Shown here one piece after another: positions 34,168-44,700 of a DNA stretch of 64,000 bases. Source of the stretch: Rhinopomastus cyanomelas. Its lineage: Eukaryota; Chordata; Aves; Bucerotiformes; Rhinopomastidae. The notes beneath the pieces were generated by a model. The model ran no database searches and was not told the origin of the DNA. It was given only the letters and a program-made list of their open reading frames with translations. The position numbers were made by a program, and so were the translations under genes. The stretch covers positions 62,001 to 126,000 of the forward strand of contig VXBP01003677.1 of assembly GCA_013400115.1 (NCBI GenBank), written 5' to 3'. Numbering within the stretch: the stretch's first letter is position 1; the number at the start of each line of letters is the position of its first letter.

Positions 34168-34793
34168 TGTGCTCTTGTGGCCAGGAGGGCCAACAGCATC
34201 CTGGGGTGGATCCGAAGCGGGGTGGTTAGCAGATCAAGAGAGGTTTTTCTCCCCCTCTACTCTGCCCTGCTGAGACCACATCTGGAGTGTTGTGTCCAGT
34301 TGTGGGCCCCTCAGTTCGAGAGGGATGTGGAGCCGCTGCAGGGAGTCCAACGTAGGGCAACGAGGATGATGAAGGAGGTGGAGCACCTCCCTTATGAGGA
34401 GAGGCTGAGGGAGCTGGGTCTATTGAACTTGGAGAAGAGGAGACTGAGGGGTGACCTCATGAATGTCTATAAATATGTGAAGGATGGGTGTCAGGAGGAT
34501 GGAGCCAGGCTCTTCTCAGTGTCATCTAGTGATAGGACAGGGGGCAACGGGTGTGAGCTGGAACAAAGGAGGTTCCACATCAATATCAGAAGAAACTTGT
34601 TCCCAGTGAGGGTGACAGAGCACTGGAACAGGCTGCCCAGGGGGGTTGAGGAGTTTCTTTCACTGGAGATGTTGAAGACCCACCTGGATGTGTCCCTGTG
34701 TGACTTGGTCTAGGTGATCCTGCTGTGGCAGGGGGATTGGACTAGATGATTTTTCAGGTCCTTTCCAATCCCTAATGATTGTGTGATTCTGTG
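34168..34793 (+). mobile_element. CR1 LINE with open ~178-codon ORF2 C-terminus
   Basis: A sense copy, 5'-truncated. The frame 34177-34713 is open from SILGWIRSGVVSRSREVFLP through LRPHLECCVQLWAPQFERD to VSLCDLV. The 3' end is CCTAATGATTGTGTGATTCT. Low damage suggests a fairly recent insertion of the dominant subfamily. Confidence 0.95.
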
Positions 34794-34918
34794 CCTGGCT
34801 GATCAGCTGCGGTCAGTGGAGAGGCTTTGGACCAGCTCTTGTGAGAGAATCCTCGTGGAGATGTCTGGGCTGCACTGAAGACCCTTGGACACAAGTGACT
34901 GGAGATGAGGCTTTAAAT

Positions 34919-34982
34919 CACAGAACATTAGGGACTGGAAGTGACCTTGAAAGATCATCTAGTCCAATCCCCCTGCCAGAGT
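34919..34982 (-). mobile_element. CR1 LINE 3' tail only, inverted
   Basis: CACAGAACATTAGGGACTGG followed by ATCATCTAGTCCAATCCCCC is an inverted CR1 end of 64 bases. It faces the sense copy ending at 34793. Confidence 0.88.
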
Positions 34983-35707
34983 AAATCTGACTTCCTCAGA
35001 TGGTTCTTGGACAAGGTGACTGCTGCAAGTCTGCTGGACCTGGTGTCTGCTGGTGTCTGCACGCAGCAGGACACCACTGGCAGGAGAGTGGGTGCAAGTT
35101 ACGAAAAGGGCTAAAAACTGATTGTCTGCCTTGTGATCTTCACTGATGAGTTTGTGGGATTGAAGGGCTTTCAATGTGCTAAAAAGGTTTTCTCTTTCCT
35201 CCACACCAGAGGAGCTTACCTTCCCGTGGGGAAAACCCATCCCACATCTTGGGATGCCCCAGAGTCCCCGACAGCCTCTCTTACTTGCTGTGTGCCAGGG
35301 CCCTGGAGATGCTCAGCGCGGTAGCAGTGCTGGAGGCAGCGAGCCACGAGGCGGTTCCTCTGGCAGGTGGCTGGCTCTGCAGGTGCCAGGGCAGGGAGAG
35401 CTCGGTCTGGAGCTGGCAATCAATAATGCAAGATGCTGGTCACATGCCCTTGCTGGCTGTTGCAGGATTCCTCTCTCGCTGGAGTCTGGTTACTTCCAGA
35501 GATCAAGTTCCAGCCTCTTGGCTGGTGAATTATTAATCTCCATCAGTGCTCCGTTCCCTTTGTACCAGGGCTGTGTCTTCCTGCTGCTCTACCTGGCCAG
35601 CGACGGGCTCTTTCGATCCAGCAGGAGCAGGTCCTCTGGGCTAGCACAGCGCTGTCTGCTCTCCACTGCTCCTTCCTTCCCCGTGGGAGAGAGGAGGAAC
35701 TCCAGAG

Positions 35708-38700
35708 ATGGACCTGTCCTACAGATCCACCATGTCCATCTATAAGGTGAGTGCCCGTGCTGAAGGCTGCTCCTGTCTTCCTCGGCGAGAAGAGCTGCTC
35801 CTCGGCCCGTGGCTCCCTTGGGTGGACAACCGAGGGCTGGATCCAGGCTGAGCTACAGCATCTCCTGTGGGCTTTGGGCTGTGTTTGAGAGCAGATGGCT
35901 GGCAGGAGGAGGTGTGGGCCTTAAGGCAGATCCAGGAAGGAACTGGGAAACTGGTGTGGTTTGGACTTGGCACGTGTTTCCGAAGGGTCACACACCTTGG
36001 CTGCTGGTGGGCAAGAGGAGTGCGGTCAGCTGCTTCAGCCCTGGCTAGAAAGAGCTGCCTGGTCTCACACATGGGGGCTGCACCAAGGGGGTGTTGGCTG
36101 GGAGAAGCGGGAAGAGCTTATTCCAGCTCCTGCTCTGCTCCTTTGATAAACAGAGCTGGGCTGAAGCAGTCCATCCCTTCCCTGGGCAAGCTGCTGACTC
36201 TGGCAGGACACCCCTTCCTAGCCAGGAGAAACTCCTCTTTATGGCTGGGTGATAAGGAGTGGCCCTAACTCCTGCTGGCTTTGGGGTGAGGAGAGAGGCT
36301 GCTCAGATCCCCTTACTCTCCTAGCCGTAGTGGGTGGTGGCTACTTGGCCCTACAGCAGGCTACCTTGCCCTCTGGCACTGCTCTTCTCTCACCTGGAAA
36401 AGACTGTGGGCAGCTGAAGGTCCCAGCTTGCTCTGGTGCAGGGAGCTGGGGTTGTGCCTTGGCTGGGAGAGCTCTCTGGGTCTGCTGCGCCCAGTCAAAC
36501 AGCCACAGGAGGTCCCTGACCCGCTGAGGTGTCTGGAGCAGGGGGGAGACTGGCATTAACGTGCCTCCCCCTGGTCACAGAGCATCCTGGAGCAGTTCAA
36601 CCCCGCGCTGGAGAACCTCGTGTACTTGGGGAACAACTACCTGCGCGCCTTCCATGGTGAGTGGGGTCCCGCGTGGCCCAGGCTCCCGACGGGGCTGTTG
36701 CATCCGTGCTGTGGATTGCCCAGGGCGAGGCTGCTGGTCACCTCCACAGCACATCCTCAGCTCTTGTGCCCTTGCTCCAGGACCCACTGCAGTTACTAGG
36801 TGGTTGTCCTGGGTGCTGCTTGCTGGGGCTGGTGATGGTGGGATGGCAGGGCAGGTCCTCACCTCCTGTCTCTCCCCTGCTCACAGCATTATCCAAAGCA
36901 GCTGAAGTGTACTTTAAGGCCATCGAGAAGATTGGGGAGCAAGCCCTGCAGAGCTCCACCTCACAAGTGCTGGGTAAGGCTCCTGTGCTCAGCATCCTCC
37001 GTCCTGTGGTGACCTGCAGTTCTGTTTCCTTGGTCTTCCCTGGAGGGGAGGAATGCAGCTCCTCCAAGTGCTGTCTCACAGTGCCAGGTACTGTCCAGGC
37101 AGTGAGAGTCAAATTCACCCTCAAATATCCCCTCAGGCCACAGCACTCTCCCCTTTATCCCTCTGAGACCAAAGACTGAGCCCATCTCCTGGGATGGAGC
37201 TCCAGTGCTGGACCAGTCCTTGCTGAAGCATCCTGACATGAAGGCTGAAGTTTTCATCTTGAAGAAGCCATTTTGCTTCTTTGTAGGTGTGAGGGAAAGA
37301 CTGCAGAGCAAGGACTGACCACAGACGATGGGGTGTTGTCCTCCTGAGCCTGCAGCTGGCTGAAATGGAGCTGCCATGAAGTTTGAGGGGCTTATACACA
37401 GCAGCTTTAATGGTTCTGCAGCCTCATGGTAGCTGATGGAAATATCCTCAAGGAGCTGCTCCACTGCTAAGTGTTGTAGTTAAAAACCTCCAGCAGATGT
37501 GTCCCTTCTGTAGACTCCTGTCATCTTCTGCAACATTTCCATTCTGTAGTGGAGCACCTCCCTTATGAGGAGAGGCTGAGGGAGCTGGGTCTCTTGAGCT
37601 TGGAGAAGAGGAGACTGAGGGGTGACCTCATTAATGTTGATAAATATGTGAAGGGTGGGTGTCAGGAGCATGGAGCCAGGCTCTGCTCACTGTCATCTAG
37701 TGATAGGACAAGGGGCAATGGATGTGAGCTGGAACACAGGAGGATCCACATTAATATGAGAAGGAACTTCTTCCTGGTGAGGGTGACAGAGCACTGGAAT
37801 AGGCTGCCCAGGGAGGTTGTGGAGTCTCCTTCTCTGGAGACGTTTAAAACCTGCCTGGATGTGTGACTTGGTCTAGGTGATCCTGCTGTGGTCAGAGATT
37901 GGCCTAGATGGTCTTTTGAGGTCCCTTCCAATCCCTGATGATTCTATGATCTTCTGCAACGTGCAGCTCCCGCCTCTGCTGGTCACCAGTCTCTTCCTTT
38001 TCCAGTTTCACCACACCCATTCCAGTGAAGCAGAGCTGTGCACAGCACGAGCAGCTCTCCTGTAGGACAGCCAGAACTAGGCACTGCAGCTGGGGTGCCA
38101 CTGGGGCTAGTAGGGGCTGTGGCAGAGTGCAGCCAGAGCCCAGGGCACATCTGAGGCTGCTTGCCGGCACTGGGAGCCTTGTGGGCTGGAGCAGCCACAC
38201 TGGTAGTGCCTGGGCGGGGTGGTGGAGCTGAGCTCTGGGGAGGAAGACTAACAGCCTCTCTCAGGGTGCAGAGACCAGTGGGTGATGGTATCTGTTGGAC
38301 TTTTGCACCCGAGCCTCATCAGCCCGAGCTGCAGGTTGCCGCTCCGCTGCCATGGGCCCCCAAGGGAAGGGCTGCTGGGTTTTCCCACCCTCTCTTCTCT
38401 CTTTCCCTGAAGGTGAAATTCTGATGCAGATGACAGACATGCAGAGACTCCTGGGTTCTGATCTGGAAGTTGTGGTGAGTGGTTTTTCCCTGGGGACTGG
38501 TCTGGGATGGTGAAGGGACTTCCTGAACCACAGCGTGATGGCCATGTGTGACAGATGTGTGTTGCAGGGCTGGCATGGCCACAGCTGGGCTGCTGCTCCT
38601 TGTTTGGTCTCCACCTCTCCCTGAGTGCAGATGTGGGGTGGACTGAGCAGTAGGGGTGTGGGGAGGCCATCCTCCTTTGCCCTGGGGGGGATGCCAGCCC

Positions 38701-41700
38701 TTTTGGCCACAGCTGGAGCTCAATGGTTGAAGGTCAGGTGGGAGCTGAGCACTGCCCCCCAGGCTGGTCCATGGTAGCCCTAAACATGTCCATTTCTGGC
38801 TCTGTATGGGATCCAGGTAGCAAAGTGGCCACTAGCCCTTCACATTTTGAAAGATGCCTCTTTATCCCACGTGGTGTGAAGGCACCAGGCTGATGGCTCC
38901 TTTGCCTTTTGCAGGCTCAGACCTTCCACGTCGACCTTCTGCAGCACATGGAGAAGAACACCAAGATGGACGTGCAGTTCATCAGCGTGAGTGGCAAGCT
39001 CTGGTTCTGTCACAGCGAGCTGTGTGGGGTGGCTCTCAGGCTGCAGGCGAGGGAGGCCACCCAGAGGGACCTCGACAGCCTCGAGAGCTGGGCCTGTGCA
39101 AAGTGCATGAGGCTCAGGGTCCTGCACCGGGGCTGGGTTAATCCCAAGCACAAACACTTGCTGGGTGGTGAATGGATTGAGAATAGTCCTGAAGAGAAGG
39201 ACTTGGGGGTGCTGGTAGATGAGAAGCTCAGCAGCAGCAGTCCAGCAGGAAAACCCTATCCACCAGCAGGTCAAGGGAGGTGATTCTCCCCCTCTACTCT
39301 GCTCTTCTGAGACCTCACCTGGAGTGCTGCGTCCAGTTCTGGAGACCCAAATATGAGAAGGACATGGAACTGTTGGAGACAGTCCAGAGGAGGCCACAAG
39401 GATGATTGGAGGGCTGGAGCAAGGCTCCTAGGAGGATGGGCTGAAGGAATAGGGGCTGTTGAGCCTGGAGAAGAGAAGGCTCTGGGGGGATCTTATAGCA
39501 GCCCTCCAGTACCTGAATGGGGCTACAGGAAAGCTGGAGAGACACTTTTTATGATAGGACAAGGGGGAATGACTTGAAGCTAAAAGAGGGGACATTTAGA
39601 TTAGATCTTACGAAGAAATTCCTCACTCTGAGGGTGCTGAGGCAGTGGAAGGAGTTGCCCAGAGAAGCTGTGGATGCCCCCTCCCTGAAGTGTTCAAGGC
39701 CAGGTTAGATGGGGCTCTGGGCAACCTGCTCTGGTGAGAGGTGTCTGCCTAGGACACGGGGGTTGGAACTCGATGATCTCTGAGGTCCCTTCCAACCTGA
39801 GCCATTCTATGATTCCATCAACTCTCCTTGTTCCCTCTCTCCTCTGAACAAGGGCTCTAGCTCGAGCACTCAGGGTGTGAGTGAAAGAAAGACAAGTTCT
39901 TCTCCTCCTCTACTCTGCCCAGCTGAGACCACATCTGGAGTGTTGTGTCCAGTTCTGGGCCCCTCATTTCAAGAGGGATGTGGAGCTGCTGGAGGGAGTC
40001 CAGCGTAGGGCAACGAGGATGATGATGGAGGTGGAGCACCTCCCTTATGAGGAGAGGTTGAGGGAGCTGGGTCTCTTGAGCTTGGAGAAGAGGAGACTGA
40101 GGGGTGACCTCATTAATGTCTATAAATATGTGAAGGGTGGGTGTCAGGAGGATGGAGCCAGGTTCTGCTCAGTGTCATCTAGGGATAGGACAGGGGGCAA
40201 CAAGTATAAGCTGGAACATAGGAGGATCCATAGAAATAGCAGAAGGAACTTCTTCCCAGTGAGGGTGACAGAGCCCTGGAAGGGGCTGACCGGGGGGTTG
40301 TGGAGTCTCCTTCTCTGGAGACATTTCAAACCCAGCTGGACATGTTCCTGTGCGACTTGGTCTAGATGATCCTGCCATGTCAGGGGGATTGGACTAGATG
40401 ATCTTTCGAGGTCCCTTCCAGTCCCTAATGATTGTGTGATTCTCAGTGCGGGGAACTGGGGCTCACAGCCTGAGGCTCATTAGCACTCTGGGGCCCTTCA
40501 AAATCAAGAGGAAGGTGAGGAAAGACTTTTCATAAGAGGTCCTGGTGAAGCCTGATTTCAGGGGGTCTCAGAAGTTCAACCATCCTTCAGAGCAGGCTCC
40601 TTGCTGTGCCTGGTGCCCAGTTCCTCACTGGGATGGGTCTCTCTGTGACAGGAAAGCCAGAAGCAGTATGAGCTGGAGTACCAGCGCAGAGCCACCAGCC
40701 TGGACAGGTGCATGGCAGAGCTGTGGAGAATGGAGAGAGCCCGTGATAAGAACGCCCGGGAGATGAAGGTGAGCGGCGGTCGCACTAAGGGGAGTGGAAG
40801 AACGAGCTGGATGCTTTATCTGGAGCCAGAACGGAGCAACAGCTGGCCCTCCTTGAAAGCCAGAGGGTTGTCCCCAGTGTTCAACAGGCAGTGGGGTGAT
40901 GTTGACCTGTGGTGCTCACTCTCGCCGAGCCCTTGCTTCATTTAGGAGCCTCAGTGAGCAAGAACTTGGGCTTTGAGAGTCTGCCCCAGCACCAAGTGGA
41001 CTGGGAAGCTGGCAGACGTGATGACCCTTCCTCCATTACCACTCAACCCTTCCCCTGCCATGTGTGAACCTGCTCTGCTGGTTTACACTGACCCCTTCCT
41101 CTCTCTTTCCTGCGTGGGACACACAGGAGAAGGTGATGCGGCTTCGCGCGGAGATGCAGGCGTTCGTCTCCGAGAGCCAGAGGGAGGCTGAGCTGGAGGA
41201 GAAACGCCGCTACCGCTTCCTGGCTGAAAAGCACCAGATGCTCTACAACACCCTCCTCCAGTTTTACAGCAGGGTATGGCTCTGGCCAGCTGGGGAGCAG
41301 AGCTGGGGAGCAGGCAGCATGGCTGGAGTCCCGGGGGGACGTGCAGCCGGGAGGGAGCCAGGGCTGAGCCACCCCCTGGCTGAAGTCAGCATCTGTGCAG
41401 GAAGTTCAACTTGATTCCTTGCTGTGGAGTCCCGGCTGGTTACTGGGACCACAGATCTCTACCAGAGGCCACCATCCTACAGATTCACTCCTGCAGGACT
41501 CTGCTTAGCCATTTCCCCGCAACGTGATTGTGGGAGGACCTGGTCCCTGATCTTATGGCCACCCCCATTCCCCCGTTGCTGTTCTGCCTAGTCTGTCACC
41601 CCCTCTTCTCCTCTCCCCAGGCTCGGGGCATGATACAGACCAAGGCACCGCAGTGGAAGGAGCAGCTAGAGGCCAGTCGTAACCCCTCCAACAGCCACTC

Positions 41701-44700
41701 GCAGGGGCTTCTCGCAGCCTCCCACGGCCAGGGGTATCCCTCGGGGCGGCTCACCCCCACCCACCTTGAGATGGTGAGGAGCCCGTGGACAGCCTCTGCT
41801 TTGCTCTGGCAAGGCTGCAGCTGCCCCTTCTTCAGGCCAGTCCTTGGCTGACCGTGGCTCTTCCTGCCTTGTCCAGCTTCCGTGGCCTCTCCTGGCCAAG
41901 AGAAGCCCTGCTGGGCTGCAGGGATCTGTTATCTCTCAGAGCATCTCCTGCTCTGTGCAGCCTCTGCGGGTACACATCCAGCCTCCTTTCCTCCCAACAG
42001 CCCCAGAGACCCCTCGGGGACTTTGCTTCTTCTGTGACTGGGAGCAGATCCAGCATCTTCTCTCCGGAACCTCCCGAGATGAGACTGTCTCCTCAGCCAG
42101 AGCCCCCCAGGCGGCCACTGCGGAGGACACCATCAGCCAGTACGACCTGTAGGGGAGCGATGCTGTAGGGAGATGCAGGGATCAGGCCCCTCTGGGAACA
42201 GGATTTGGAGAAGGACCACCAGTCCTCAGCCACTGGAGCAGGGTCTCAGCACAGCCTTCAGAGCAGAGTCCGTGCAGGACAAGACCAGGTTTCCAGGCTG
42301 GCACTGAGAAGAGGGGAATGGAGACCGAGGGGTGACCCCACTAATGTTGATAAATATGTGAAGGGTGGGTGTCAGGAGGATGGAGCCAGGCTCTGCTCAG
42401 TGTCATCCAATGATAGGACGAGGGGCAATGGGTGTGAGCTGGAACAGAGAAGGTTCCACATCAATCTGAGAAGGAACTTCTTCCCAGTGAGGGTGACAGA
42501 GCACTGGAAGGGGCTGCCCAGGGGGATTGTGGAGTCTCCTTTTCTTTAGACATTTAAAACCCTCCTGGATATGTTTCTGTGTGATGCTGCTGTGGTGGGG
42601 GGATTGGACTGGATGATCTTTCAGGGTCTCTTCCAATCCCTAATGCTCTGTGATTCAAGGGTCCTTGAACCCTGAGAGCTGGTTCTCACTAGAGTTCCCA
42701 TGTCATTTCTGCAACCTCCCTTGCCCTACCAGGTTCTGTCCTACAGAACCCAGACAGTTACATCTCCTCTGCTTTCCCTGCCTGAGAGTTTTCAGCTTAG
42801 AAGTGTCTAGAACAAGCAAAAAAGAGCAAGGGGAGAGAAGAAAGAACCCAGTGGTCAGTTGCTCTAGCAGGACTGGGAAGAGGGCTATTGGCCAGAGCAT
42901 CGTTTCTAGACGTTTGTCCAAAGGGGATGTAGTGTGAAGCAGAGAAGGGCTATCTGCTGCTCCTCCGGGCTAGTCACCTGACCGGGGAAGCAGTGGTCCC
43001 TTCAGGGCAGCGTGGGTCCAGCAGGAGGACGCCGGGCTCCAGCCTGATCCGTCGGATGCCGCCCCGCAGGTTTGCTCCCTACCGGCCGCACTTCCCGCTC
43101 GGGTTCCTTCGGCGAGGCCAGCGGCGGCGGCGAAGGCAGGAGGAGGAGCGGCATGAGCAGGGTGCGGGCCATCGTGCCCCACGCAGCGGGCAGCAACCGG
43201 ACCCTGCTGCGGTTCGACCCCGGGGACGTGATCGCGGTGCTGATGCCGGAGGCGCAGAACGGCTGGCTCTACGGCAAGCTGGACGGCTCGTCCGCGTAGG
43301 TCACTTCGATGCTGTAAACCGGCCTGGCGATGGCTTGTTGGGTCCGGAGCCGCTGTGGCTCACTCGCCATCTGCTAGGCTGTGCCTAGCGTGGGGGCTCT
43401 GCAAGCTGAGGAGGTGCAGTGGGGCAGGGTTAGCGCGGCTGAGCTGCCCAGGAAAGCTCCGGGGGCGGCGGGTGGAAGAGCCGGGGACGCGGGGACCCCC
43501 TCCCAGCTTCTCATGACTTCTGTCATGAGACCCATCGCAGGGCCGTGAACCGCTGGAGTTAGTTACCTCAGAGGCTTTGCACCTCTCAGCTCACGGCGCA
43601 GGCAGGGCACGGGCAGGGCTGCAGCCCGCCCCGACCGAACCGCTGCCTCCCCCGACCGCTGCTGCGTGCGCTGCGGAGCAGCTCGGCCCCCTCCATCTGA
43701 CGGGGCTGTCTGCGGGGAAGCTGCTTTGCTCCGAGGAGAGGGCATCTCCACGGCTTCCCCCGGGCGCTGCCCTTGGCTCCCTGGTGCTTTCACTCCGCCG
43801 CAGCGGCTTTTCCCGCATCGCACCGGCGGAGCTCCTGGGGGCAGGGCTTTTGCACGGCCCCCGAGATAGGCGAGTCTTGCCCCGAGGGCAAGGTCTGTCT
43901 CACGACCACCCCGAGCCCTGCCTCAGATGTCCCTGTTACGCGAGACGGCGGCGCCAGCCGTTCGGTTGGTGTGTGGGATGGGGAGGGGTCAGGGGCGCGG
44001 GGCAACTGGATCTGGAGGACCACCAGCCGCGCTCGCCGGGACTCATCAGTGCCTGTTCCTGTGTCCTAGATGCGGCTGGTTCCCTGAAGCTTACGTCAAG
44101 CCTCTGGAGGGCTCCGAGGAGATGGAGGAGGCGGCCACCAGGTAACAGGAGAGCAACTGGCTAGCCGGGAGCTGGAATGGCTCCTAATGGGTCACTCACA
44201 CGAGAGCTACAGGGCTCCCGCGCTGGAGGTTCTGCCAAAAGCTTCCCCGCGCCTCGAGATCTCCCGGGTTTACCCTGGATGGCTCCCCAAAGGGTGCCTG
44301 GGCCAGCACAAGCCGTGTGTGCTTTCTCCAGAGACGTCCCACAGATACACGTTGTGATCAGCACCTGTTCCTTGCTCTTTGACTTTCACCCCACCGTCGT
44401 CTCCTCTTGCTCAGGTCCTTCCCTCTGCGAAGCAGCCACAGCATGGATGACATCTTGGACCGCCCCAGCACTCCTTCCTCTGGCAACTACTGGCCTGCTG
44501 CTGCTCAGCCCAGCGTGCCGAACCCACCTCCCCTCTCAGCGGGTGCCAGCAGCCACCAGAGCGGGGTGGCCACCCCAGCCAGTGCTAAGGTGAGTGCAGG
44601 GGGTGTGTGTTGAGTGGGGGGCTGACCTGCTGAGAAAGAGAAGCGCCTTCCAGATGTTGGTGTGGGACCTTCTTCCTCCCTGAGCTAAGGGGTCTTGTTA

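Larger units (their letters stand above)
33976..35707. other. Intergenic region PLA2G6 - BAIAP2L2
   Basis: About 1.7 kb between the PLA2G6 poly(A) signals and the BAIAP2L2 start codon. It contains two CR1 pieces (34168-34793 sense, 34919-34982 inverted). The last 700 bases must hold the BAIAP2L2 promoter and 5'UTR, but I see no TATA box, CpG island or other motif I would defend. Confidence 0.5.
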
